In this document: piece by piece, positions 15,491-22,003 of the stretch
How positions within the stretch are numbered: position 1 is the first letter of the stretch
How the letters are laid out: the number at the start of each line of letters is the position of its first letter
IMG/VR virus record: IMGVR_UViG_3300050821_006155
Coordinates: 1-27,873 of that record
Strand: one strand, 5' to 3'
DNA from: a virus
Length of the DNA: 27,873 bases
Position numbers and translations under genes: made by a program
The notes under the pieces: generated by a model
Told to the model about the DNA's origin: nothing
What the model saw: only the letters and a program-made list of their open reading frames with translations
Databases searched by the model: none

Positions 15491-15851
15491 CGAGTTCCGT
15501 CAACGACATCTTCACGGGGATTCCTCCATCATCCGGCCCGGCGAAGTGCTGGGTGACCTTCCCTTCCACGCGATCCGCGACCGCGTTGAATGCGCTGGCG
15601 TCGCCCTTTGCAGCTTTGCGCGCAATACCCTCGGCGATGATGCGCTTCCACTGACGCTTCTCTTTGTCGTTTGGAAAGCTCTCTTCCATCAACTCCGAGA
15701 GCGCGTCGGTCATGACCTTCTTGGGCCGACCGCCAGGATTCGGACAAACGCCCGGCACAAAGTTGGGAGCTTTGTGCGCTCGGAGCGCCGCGATGGAATT
15801 CGGGTTCTGACCATTCCTGATTCGCCCGTCGATTTTCTTTGGCTTTCCCAC
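15447..15851 (-). CDS. DUF5681-like protein, probable small terminase
   Basis: The 134-residue product contains the motif CPNPGGRPKK (about residues 36-45), then TDALSELMEE, then 'IAEGIARKAAKGDASAFNAVADRVEGK'. This is the arrangement of DUF5681 proteins, which are frequently encoded directly before terL and may act as DNA-recognition small terminases. The GTG at 15851 is chosen because AGGGGA lies about 9 nt upstream; the TTG at 15860 would overlap that site. The C-terminal helix (MSLTELDEQLSNLIRQLAAR) overlaps the terL start by 44 nt. The small-terminase role is inferred from family and position. Confidence 0.75.
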   Translation of the reverse strand: MGKPKKIDGRIRNGQNPNSIAALRAHKAPNFVPGVCPNPGGRPKKVMTDALSELMEESFPNDKEKRQWKRIIAEGIARKAAKGDASAFNAVADRVEGKVTQHFAGPDDGGIPVKMSLTELDEQLSNLIRQLAAR

Positions 15852-15883
15852 TGACCGCAATCCCCTTTTATCACCGGATTATC

Positions 15884-16192
15884 TCACGCGCGCTTCCATC
15901 CGTCTTGTTTTCGCTGAGCCGCCAACTCCGGCTGGAAGACTGGAACTCCCGCGATGGTCACAAGCCCATAGGTCGGGTGCCTCTCTTTGACTTCGCCTTC
16001 CGGTCCCGATGGGCATCCATGATAAGCGCGATTCATGCAACAAGGGCTGTCTGGACTTCCTGTGTTGCGCGAGCCGCTGAGCGTTGCACCGCGATGCTGA
16101 TACAGTCCGGGTGCCCAGCATTGCCGCCCGATGCAGCGCTCATCCTTGAACGAGTAGCGCGCCTTGTCGCCTTTGCGCTTAAAGCTTGCCAT
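15884..16192 (-). CDS. Cys-rich hypothetical protein
   Basis: The 102-residue basic protein (MASFKRKGDKARYSFKDERC...) has a Cys-rich middle, CIGRQCW...SPCCMNRAYHGC, which might bind metal or form disulfides, and ends GLVTIAGVPVFQPELAAQRKQDGWKRA. Its ATG is embedded in the stop of the upstream gene (TGATG), so translation is coupled to that gene even though the upstream gene is partly foreign. No family is recognised. Confidence 0.6.
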   Translation of the reverse strand: MASFKRKGDKARYSFKDERCIGRQCWAPGLYQHRGATLSGSRNTGSPDSPCCMNRAYHGCPSGPEGEVKERHPTYGLVTIAGVPVFQPELAAQRKQDGWKRA

Positions 16193-17160
16193 CAGCGGCG
16201 CGATTCCACTTCGAGCACAACATTCATCGCATCCGTGAGAGTTGCCCCATTCTCAAAGCGGCAGTCCTTCACCTTGGACACCTTGGCCGTTGCGCTGGAA
16301 ACCATCTCACACGTCACAACCGTTCGGCCTTCATGCGCGCCGGGCTTCGCGCCTTCTATCAAGACCAAGTGGCCGGGCTTACTCTCTTGTTCGATCAAGG
16401 CAAAAGAGTAGGCAGGCCCGATCAAGCAGATGGCAAACAAGTCGCAGAATATCTCCTCAGTCCAATATTTTAGCGTGTCCAGTGAGAGAGTAATGTCCTG
16501 ATCATCTAGGACGCCGACTTCTTTCTCCAGCGCTTCGAGGACTCTCTCGATCTCTGTAGCCACGTCTGGCGAGTAGACCTCCTGGTAGGCTACATGGCCC
16601 ATTTCGTGGGCAAGGAGGCAGTTCAAAAGAAACCCATCGGACTGGGAATATGGCATTCCAATGAGTCCGAGTGACAAGGGGAATCTGGTTCCTTTGACGA
16701 TGTCGGCTAGCTCATCCGCTGCTTCCTTCACTGTTCCCGGGGGCAGCTGCAAATAATTGACCTGATCTGAATGAAAGACGGTAAACCTGAGATCCTTCAG
16801 ATCTTCGAGCTTATTGATTCGATCCTGGATAGCGAAGATCAGCGACGTCGGTACGTGAAGCGTATCCGCTGCTAGCGCAGCCTGGAGGTACTCATGAAGG
16901 TTCTCCCATCCGCTCCTGACGCTGTTCAGCTTTCTACGCTTCGATCGGGCTGTGTCCTTGTCCTTTTCAGCGGATGAAGGGAATTCTTTCAAAAACTCCT
17001 TGGTCTCTGCACCAAGTGTCTTCACGTACTTCAGGAACTCTTCAGAGCTTGGAGTGTAAACCGGGTACTCGTGAATCTCGGCGCAGCGCCGAATCACCGA
17101 GTCTATGAATCGGTACAGCGCGGCAGACTCCTGCCGCACCGTTTCGGAGAGGTTCGTCAC
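16192..17160 (-). CDS. Zinc metallopeptidase (HExxH), apparently C-terminally replaced
   Basis: The 322-residue product has the zinc-peptidase core HEMGH (185-189) and a downstream acidic ligand in YWTEEIFCDLFAICLIGPA (E235/E236), a gluzincin layout that also recalls the E..A..FA..LL.P helix of ImmA/IrrE peptidases. N-terminal residues 1-180 are mostly helical with a charged KDKDTARSKRRK stretch. From about residue 258 the sequence changes to SKPGHLVLIEGAKPGAHEGRTVVTCEMV..., which looks like the end of an unrelated exported phage protein. A junction near position 16390 is therefore suspected. The GTG start overlaps the stop of the 134-aa gene (GTGA), forming a two-gene operon behind the operator region. 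The substrate is unknown; the XRE repressor or the 134-aa partner are candidates by analogy with ImmR/ImmA. Confidence 0.7.
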   Translation of the reverse strand: MTNLSETVRQESAALYRFIDSVIRRCAEIHEYPVYTPSSEEFLKYVKTLGAETKEFLKEFPSSAEKDKDTARSKRRKLNSVRSGWENLHEYLQAALAADTLHVPTSLIFAIQDRINKLEDLKDLRFTVFHSDQVNYLQLPPGTVKEAADELADIVKGTRFPLSLGLIGMPYSQSDGFLLNCLLAHEMGHVAYQEVYSPDVATEIERVLEALEKEVGVLDDQDITLSLDTLKYWTEEIFCDLFAICLIGPAYSFALIEQESKPGHLVLIEGAKPGAHEGRTVVTCEMVSSATAKVSKVKDCRFENGATLTDAMNVVLEVESRR

Positions 17161-17561
17161 TTGTGGGCAAGTCTTGGTGCCGGATGATTGTAGTGATAGA
17201 GCGCTCTTCCTTCCAAGGCGTCGAAGAAACTGATGGCCTGTAAAGCGCTGGCGCGTCGCTCCGCTGGAGTCTTGGAACTCATCACAGTTTTCAGCTTCTG
17301 GATCAGGGCAGCTTTGTCCTGGGCTTGTACGACCTCGCCAATTGTCACAGCGTTCTCGTAGTGTCCGAATGATCCGCGGTCCTTCAATGACCTGACCTTC
17401 GTGCGCTCGCCCGATCCCGCTAGCGAGGCCAGAACCGCTTTGAGCCCCTTGTTAAGGTCAGGGGGATATTGCCCTTCCTCAACCAAGGCGATCAGAGAAT
17501 CCGTTAGTTTCCGAATTCTGAGCGCGAAGACTAGGTACCTCGATCGCGATTCAGATCCCAT
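17157..17561 (-). CDS. Hypothetical partner of the metallopeptidase
   Basis: The 134-residue protein (starting MGSESRSRYLVFALRIRKL) is helical and basic, with YPPDLNKGLKAVLASLAGSGERTKV and 'FFDALEGRALYHYNHPAP' as distinctive segments. No family is recognised. The ATG at 17561 has AAGGAGGG 6 nt upstream. It is the first gene of the leftward operon controlled by the AT-rich operator region, and its end overlaps the metallopeptidase start by 4 nt, so the two proteins probably function together as a toxin-antitoxin-like, defence or regulatory pair. Confidence 0.7.
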   Translation of the reverse strand: MGSESRSRYLVFALRIRKLTDSLIALVEEGQYPPDLNKGLKAVLASLAGSGERTKVRSLKDRGSFGHYENAVTIGEVVQAQDKAALIQKLKTVMSSKTPAERRASALQAISFFDALEGRALYHYNHPAPRLAHK

Positions 17562-17657
17562 TCAGCCCTCCTTCCGCCGGGAATTGTTGCCCAAGTAGCT
17601 CCCCTCCTGCAAAGGGGTGCCTTGGGGGGAAATCAAGTCGGCCATTTGGCGCGAGCC

Positions 17658-17687
17658 AGTATATACCCCGTTCGCAACATCCACGAA
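17658..17687 (-). promoter_or_regulatory. Leftward promoter of the metallopeptidase operon
   Basis: On the minus strand TATACT (17658-17663) is a 5-of-6 match to the -10 element, with a weak TTCGTG (17682-17687) at 18-bp spacing. It lies about 97 bp before the 134-aa gene. Operator-like repeat A (17676-17697) covers its -35 region, as expected for a repressed promoter. The 205-bp gap (17562-17766) is the most A+T-rich stretch of the window. Confidence 0.4.
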
Positions 17688-17697
17688 TGTTGATATT
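17676..17697. promoter_or_regulatory. Operator-like repeat A
   Basis: The core AACAT-(6 nt)-ATGTT is an inverted repeat. The whole 22-nt unit matches repeat B at 17 of 22 positions, and the two starts are 31 bp apart. The likely ligand is the XRE protein whose N-terminal codons remain at 17783-17851. Confidence 0.55.
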
Positions 17698-17706
17698 TAC
17701 TTTCGT

Positions 17707-17728
17707 AATATACACGATAGTTGACATT
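17707..17728. promoter_or_regulatory. Operator-like repeat B overlapping a TTGACA
   Basis: This is the second copy of the operator unit, sharing CACGA and GTTGA blocks with repeat A. It includes TTGACA (17721-17726), a perfect -35 for rightward transcription toward the XRE fragment. The -10 at 17745-17750 (GAAAAT) is weak. The arrangement is that of a divergent, self-regulated repressor region. Confidence 0.5.
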
Positions 17729-17766
17729 ATCACTGTAAGTCAATGAAAATGTAAAACTCGCTGAGG

Positions 17767-18039
17767 TCAAATAGCAACGATCGTGGATACAAACTGGAAA
17801 GAAAAGCTCGGGGAAGAAATTCGCAGAGCCAGGAAGCGCAAGGGCATGACCCGCGGGACCGGGCCTTCGATCTTCAGGCGCTTCATTAGATACATCAGCG
17901 TGCGGTAGCTGATGCCCATGTTTTTAGCCGCGATGAACGCAACTCCATTTGCGGCAGCGAGGTATTCACGGACGAGGCGCTCTTCGAACTTGACAATCTC
18001 GCCGTAATAAGAATGCTCAGTGCTGAAGGAGTGCTCCAC
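17767..18039 (-). CDS. Fis-type helix-turn-helix protein with altered C-terminus
   Basis: Residues about 18-57 (FEERLVREYLAAANGVAFIAAKNMGISYRTLMYLMKRL) match the Fis/NtrC C-terminal DNA-binding fold, with 'AAKNMGIS' as first helix and turn and 'YRTLMYLMKRL' as recognition helix. The GTG at 18039 is chosen because AGGAG lies 7 nt upstream; an ATG at 18054 lacks this. The last ~28 residues (after KIEGPVP) read antisense through the XRE N-terminal codons, so the native end of the gene is probably lost at a junction near 17851. It may regulate late transcription, inferred from the fold only. Confidence 0.65.
   Translation of the reverse strand: MEHSFSTEHSYYGEIVKFEERLVREYLAAANGVAFIAAKNMGISYRTLMYLMKRLKIEGPVPRVMPLRFLALRISSPSFSFQFVSTIVAI
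17783..17908 (+). pseudogene. Truncated XRE-family repressor, N-terminal remnant
   Basis: On the plus strand a GTG at 17783 begins VDTNWKEKLGEEIRRARKRKGMT, the typical first helix and approach to the HTH of XRE/cI-like repressors ('LG..IR..R...GMTQ'). After codon 23 the reading becomes RGTGPSIFRRF... and stops at 17908, which is simply the antisense of the Fis-type gene. The HTH itself is therefore missing. The break falls at about 17851. This is the only plus-strand gene remnant in the window and is preceded by the two operator repeats. No good Shine-Dalgarno is evident. Confidence 0.65.
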
Positions 18040-18457
18040 TCGAAATCTCCTCATCGTCCGCGTTGAAGGTTTTCACGATGCCTGGCGCGAGCGATCCATC
18101 GAGGCGAATCTGGACGGCGCTGAATTCCAGCGCGATCTTCTGCTCGATAGAAAGCTCGTCGCAATCGAAGAAGCACAAGCGCTTTCGGAGTTCGTCGTGC
18201 GTCTTCTCCGACATCTTCAGATAAGAAGGGATTGACTTGCGTGGATAGAGCCTTTCAATCTCGTCCATCACAGCCTTGATGCGCGCAAACGTCACAGGCT
18301 CCGATCTGAGATGCGGATCATAGATTACCGGGAAGTCAAGCGGCCCATAAGCCTCCAGCGAGAAGTCGGACAGAATCAACTCGCTCTTATCGACGCTATC
18401 GAGGCCAGCGATGATTCTCATCCGCTCGGCCAGCGCGGGAGGAAGAATTGTTGTCAC
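18017..18457 (-). CDS. Hypothetical protein
   Basis: The 146-residue acidic protein includes 'ILSDFSLEAYGPLDFPVIYDPHLRSEPVTFARIKAVMDEIERLYP' and 'SIEQKIALEFSAVQIRLDGSLAPGIVKTFNADDEE'. No motif or family is recognised. The GTG at 18457 overlaps the stop of the cold-shock gene (GTGA), and the 3' end overlaps the Fis-type gene start by about 20 nt, so it is part of a coupled operon. Coding is supported by these overlaps and by a natural amino-acid composition. Confidence 0.6.
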   Translation of the reverse strand: MTTILPPALAERMRIIAGLDSVDKSELILSDFSLEAYGPLDFPVIYDPHLRSEPVTFARIKAVMDEIERLYPRKSIPSYLKMSEKTHDELRKRLCFFDCDELSIEQKIALEFSAVQIRLDGSLAPGIVKTFNADDEEISSGALLQH

Positions 18458-18690
18458 CCGACCACCTTCACATTGATTGCCTGAAATCCCTTGTCTGTTT
18501 TCGTGACGTCGTACTCGACGCGCTGGTCGGCCAGAAGTTGACGGTAGCCTCCGGAGTCGATCCCGGAGTAGTGGACGAAGATATCCGATTCCTTCCCCTC
18601 GCGCTCGATGAAGCCGTAGCCTTTCGCGGCATTGAACCATCTGACCGTGCCGCGCTCGCGAACTTCGGGGGTAGTGCCCGTTGCGCTCAT
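18454..18690 (-). CDS. Cold-shock domain protein
   Basis: The 78-residue protein carries both RNP motifs: GTVRWFNAAKGYGFIE (K-G-Y-G-F-I, RNP1) and DIFVHYSGI (RNP2). This OB-fold binds single-stranded RNA or DNA and acts as a nucleic-acid chaperone. The C-terminal 'LLADQRVEYDVTKTDKGFQAINV' matches the canonical 'L..Gq.V.F.v...kG.qA.nV'. The ATG at 18690 has AGGAG 10 nt upstream; a TTG at 18720 is ignored. A phage-encoded CSP could assist translation or transcription antitermination. Confidence 0.95.
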   Translation of the reverse strand: MSATGTTPEVRERGTVRWFNAAKGYGFIEREGKESDIFVHYSGIDSGGYRQLLADQRVEYDVTKTDKGFQAINVKVVG

Positions 18691-18742
18691 TGTCTTTCCA
18701 CTCCTAACTGAGATGAGCAAATATTACAGCGAGATGGCAGAT

Positions 18743-18757
18743 TCCGCTAAGCGGAAA
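18743..18757. repeat. Dispersed palindrome copy 4, TTCCGCTAAGCGGAA
   Basis: This perfect copy lies 3 nt after the TAG of the PLP-enzyme gene and 53 nt before the cold-shock ATG, in the intercistronic gap. Confidence 0.9.
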
Positions 18758-18760
18758 ATT

Positions 18761-19471
18761 CTAGGCTCCAACATTCCAGAACAGCGCGCCATCCGCGCCG
18801 TGCTCCCTGATGAAGCTCCAAACCTTTGCGTCGTAATTGTCACAGCTTGGGAAGGGCGGCGCTTCCTTGCGCGAGGGCTGTTCAAATTTCTCTGATGCCT
18901 TCCAGAGCTTCGCCCGGCCCACATTGCACTCGCCGCCGACCTGAACAGCATGGAAGCTGGCTTTGGGCCAAGCATCTTGCAGCGCCCGCGAGAGCGTCCC
19001 GCTCCCGGCGCAAGACCATACCTCTTTGGGCTTGATGGGCATCGAGGCGACAAACTTCGAGAATGCGGCGATGGCCACCGGGTCTTCAACTCCGAATGGC
19101 ACCAGCGACGCGCCGACCTCCAGAGCATAGGCCCGCGCTCGCGCTTGCACCACGGTGAGATATCCGTGAGGCACCATGACGATCTTAGCTCCGGCTTCTT
19201 TGGCGCGGAGCGTGCGCGGATGAATCTCTTTCCGCTTGGCCGTGAAGATCGTCGCCTTGACGCCGACCATGGCACAGCAATGCGCGAGCGCGATCTGGGC
19301 GTAGCCGAAGGCTGGCGAAGCATAGACCCATTCAGGCGCGGCGCTCGATTGCACGAGCGGGAGAATGTAACGCATCTTCGAGCCGCCAGGCAGCAAGTCA
19401 TCGCGGACGACTTGGAAGCGATCCACTTTCTCGATGACTGGCTCCGGGAGAGATGGGAGGGCTGATTTCAT
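18761..19471 (-). CDS. PLP-dependent fold-type-II enzyme
   Basis: The 236-residue protein matches the ACC deaminase / D-cysteine desulfhydrase branch of the tryptophan-synthase-beta superfamily. 'VVRDDLLPGGSKMRY' provides the Schiff-base lysine (K32), 'ASPAFGYAQIALA' corresponds to the substrate-carboxylate loop, and CAGSGTLSRAL (about 154-164) is the phosphate-binding loop. It is shorter than cellular family members (about 330 residues), and the C-terminal region seems reduced. The reaction cannot be specified; lyase or deaminase chemistry on an amino acid is likely. The ATG overlaps the stop of the preceding gene (ATGA). Confidence 0.8.
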   Translation of the reverse strand: MKSALPSLPEPVIEKVDRFQVVRDDLLPGGSKMRYILPLVQSSAAPEWVYASPAFGYAQIALAHCCAMVGVKATIFTAKRKEIHPRTLRAKEAGAKIVMVPHGYLTVVQARARAYALEVGASLVPFGVEDPVAIAAFSKFVASMPIKPKEVWSCAGSGTLSRALQDAWPKASFHAVQVGGECNVGRAKLWKASEKFEQPSRKEAPPFPSCDNYDAKVWSFIREHGADGALFWNVGA

Positions 19472-19668
19472 TTCTTGCGCTCGAAGCCGTCCTCCGGGGT
19501 TACGCCCTCGCTATGAAGCTTATGGTCGAGAGCCGTGGCGAATGGAAGCACTTCGCTGGAAAGATATTCAATCGCTCGCGCGACCGCGTCCGCGTGGCCG
19601 TCGGAAAAAGTTTTCTCACCGTTCTTCTCTTTGAAGCTTCCGGCGATAGTGACACGAACCATCCCCAT
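19468..19668 (-). CDS. Small hypothetical protein
   Basis: The 66-residue product (MGMVRVTIAGSFKEKNGEKT...) has a beta-strand start and a helix DGHADAVARAIEYLSSEVLP. The ATG at 19668 has AGGAGGG about 5 nt upstream and the stop overlaps the PLP-enzyme start, so it is certainly translated in this operon. No family is recognised. It could be a partner of the PLP enzyme or the methyltransferase. Confidence 0.7.
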   Translation of the reverse strand: MGMVRVTIAGSFKEKNGEKTFSDGHADAVARAIEYLSSEVLPFATALDHKLHSEGVTPEDGFERKK

Positions 19669-19678
19669 GACAACCCTC

Positions 19679-21217
19679 CTATTGCAAAACTTCTCCGAAC
19701 TTCGACGCCGGATCGCTTCCAGTTATAGTCGGGAGCGCGCCCGCGATCTCATCCGGGAGCGCCGTCTCGATCTTACCGCACGCCTCGGTGGCCCTCCTCC
19801 AATCGCCCTTGATGAACACGAGGATGTTCTGGTGCGTCTTGCCCAGCTTGCGGCTCGCTGAGAAGGTACGCCCGGCGCGGAGAGATAGCGAACCGACCGC
19901 CGTCACTAGAATGGCTTCGTTGTAGAGGCCGAGGCCCGCATCGCGGAACGCTGAGATGGTGTCGCTCACGAAGTTATAGTATTGGCCCTTCTTCCCGCGC
20001 ACGTCGCCGACCACGAAGCAAGCGAAGCGGTCTTTCTTCAGGAGCGAACAGCTTCCAGCAATGATATCGCGATAGGCTTTGAGGAATTGAGGATACTCCA
20101 GCGTCGAGAGGTCTCTGGGATCGTCGCTGTAGACTTCGAGGTCGGCATAGGGCGGGCAGCTAAAGATGAAGTCGGCGCTCAGCCCCTTGCAACTCTTCGC
20201 GATGTCCCGGCTGTCGCCGACGATCCAGTGAAGCCCTTTTACTCCCGGACAGATCGCTGCGCCCTGTTCCATATTGGCGTGGATTTGCTCGGGCCGGAGA
20301 TCGAGGCCGCGATAGGAACGGCCCAGCTTGGCCGCCACAATGCCGCGCACGCTGCCTCCACAGAACGGGTCGAGGATGAAGGCACCCTCGGGCGTGAACC
20401 AGCGGTAGGCAAGCTCACAGAGCACAGGATCGAAGATGCTCGTCCCGGTCTGGCCAGCATCGCTATTCCCGCCGTCATAGGGATGAATCGAAGTCCTATG
20501 GGTAAGGCCGCCCTTGAGGCTGGCGGATTCGCCCTTCTTTGGCGAGAGGCTCTGGCCGCCCGGCGCGAGCGCCTTCAATCGCGCGCGCTTCTTTGGGTCT
20601 GGCTCCAGCAATGTTTCCGACAGCTTCAGGAGATTCTCGCCGCGCCCGACTTCGCTCTTGATGCCGAGGCTCAGCCACGCGCGCTTGCGATCCTGCCACC
20701 AGCCCTCGCGCGCATTGAGCACAGAGAATGGGGGCACGATGAACTTCTCCGCAAGGGAGACCGCAGCCGCCGTAGCGTCGCCTTCCTCACCTCCGGCCCT
20801 CAGAAGCTCCGCAAGCTCATCGTCCTCGAAGAAGGGCGCGAGGTCGATCTCCTTCTCAAGCTCGGCCAAGATATCGGCGTCCCACTCAAGATCGAGTTCG
20901 GCGACCCGGTTGTCTGCAATGGCGAGCGCCCGCGCTTTTGGGTCTTTGATGTCGAGGTCGGTGCGCTGGACAGCGATGAGCTTGGAGCCGTCCGATTGGA
21001 CGACGAGAACGTCCTTGTGGCCAGCGGCGCGCGCTTGCTGGAGGGTCTTGTTGCCAGCAATCACCGCGCCATGGCGATCCACGAGGATAGAACGGCCAGC
21101 GCCAAACTCTTGAAGGGACTTATCAAGAAGGGCACGACCTCGGGCCGTGCCCCTGTTGGCGTTCTTTTTATCCAGCGTCAACTTCGACGCTTGGACGGAT
21201 TTGATCTGAGGCTTCAT
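19679..21217 (-). CDS. ParB-like domain fused to DNA methyltransferase
   Basis: The 512-residue protein has an N-terminal ParB/sulfiredoxin-like domain (residues 1-130) with 'ILVDRHGAVIAGNKTLQQARAAG' and 'DPKARALAIADNRVAELD', typical of phage ParB-methylase fusions. The C-terminal methyltransferase has motif I ILDPFCGGSVRG (SAM binding, 281-292) and motif IV SCPPY (353-357), the catalytic loop of N6-adenine or N4-cytosine enzymes of the D/N/S-PP-Y class. It probably methylates host or phage DNA, to resist restriction or to mark packaging. The ATG shares the A of the upstream TGA (TGATG). Confidence 0.9.
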   Translation of the reverse strand: MKPQIKSVQASKLTLDKKNANRGTARGRALLDKSLQEFGAGRSILVDRHGAVIAGNKTLQQARAAGHKDVLVVQSDGSKLIAVQRTDLDIKDPKARALAIADNRVAELDLEWDADILAELEKEIDLAPFFEDDELAELLRAGGEEGDATAAAVSLAEKFIVPPFSVLNAREGWWQDRKRAWLSLGIKSEVGRGENLLKLSETLLEPDPKKRARLKALAPGGQSLSPKKGESASLKGGLTHRTSIHPYDGGNSDAGQTGTSIFDPVLCELAYRWFTPEGAFILDPFCGGSVRGIVAAKLGRSYRGLDLRPEQIHANMEQGAAICPGVKGLHWIVGDSRDIAKSCKGLSADFIFSCPPYADLEVYSDDPRDLSTLEYPQFLKAYRDIIAGSCSLLKKDRFACFVVGDVRGKKGQYYNFVSDTISAFRDAGLGLYNEAILVTAVGSLSLRAGRTFSASRKLGKTHQNILVFIKGDWRRATEACGKIETALPDEIAGALPTITGSDPASKFGEVLQ

Positions 21218-21987
21218 CAGAGCGCGGCCAAGTCAGCTTGGAGTTGCGCGAGATCGAAACCGTTGGGAGCCACGCCGCTCTTCTCAATCCAATCCTTCGA
21301 GAGAATGCAGTAAGCTTCCTCGCCATAATCGGCCAAGAAGTTGTGGCTCATCTTCAGCGTCGTTCCCCATGTGACACAAGTGTGCGACTCCGGCGAGGAG
21401 GCGACCAGTGGGATACAGTGTCCGCCCCATCCGCCAGGCTGGCCCGCTGGCGTGTAGATTCCCCCATCAGGAACAGTCCAAGCGTTCAAACCCTGAACCC
21501 ACGTCGGAAGCAATACGCCGAGAAAGACGTTTCCGAATAGTTGGATCGCCAGTCGCACTTCAGCGTCGTTCGTCCAATCCACCGCGAGGAATGCGCCGAT
21601 CTTGCGCTGAGCCGCGCCCAACCCAACAGAGCGCCACCACTTCAGGAAGGAGAGCATGTCGGTGCCGTTGTCAGTGTTCGGATCGCCCGGCACATATCCT
21701 CCCACCGCTGAATAAGCCGCGATGATGTCGGCGTCGGTCGGCTGATAGGGATGGCCAGCGTAGAAGTTCCACTGCTCTTCCATGTGGCCAGCAGCGGCTT
21801 CGACGCAATCGCCGACTTCATCGTTGCCGTACATCGGAAGTGACAGGGCAGCCGTAAGCTTCGTGATCCACGAAACTTCGGCGGGAGCGGGAGGAAGAGC
21901 AACGGCATACTTCTTTAGCTTCAGGGTGCGCGCATCATGCACAGCGGGCTTCTTGCCGAGCTTCACCAAATTACCGTTCACAAACAT
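21217..21987 (-). CDS. Papain-like cysteine peptidase family protein
   Basis: The 256-residue protein fits a widespread phage/bacterial family that starts 'HDARTLKL..Y' and has 'GNDEVGDCVEAAAGH' (C61 candidate nucleophile), 'GYVPGDPNTDNGTDMLSFLKWWR', 'GGWGGHCIPL' (H190) and 'VTWGTTLKMSHNFLADYGEEAYCILSKDWI...FDLAQLQADL'. The Cys/His order suits a papain/C39-like fold. Its role in phages is not established; cleavage of a virion or cell-wall peptide is possible. The ATG at 21987 follows an AGGAG. Confidence 0.8.
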   Translation of the reverse strand: MFVNGNLVKLGKKPAVHDARTLKLKKYAVALPPAPAEVSWITKLTAALSLPMYGNDEVGDCVEAAAGHMEEQWNFYAGHPYQPTDADIIAAYSAVGGYVPGDPNTDNGTDMLSFLKWWRSVGLGAAQRKIGAFLAVDWTNDAEVRLAIQLFGNVFLGVLLPTWVQGLNAWTVPDGGIYTPAGQPGGWGGHCIPLVASSPESHTCVTWGTTLKMSHNFLADYGEEAYCILSKDWIEKSGVAPNGFDLAQLQADLAAL

Positions 21988-22003
21988 TAGGATTCTCCTT
22001 TTT

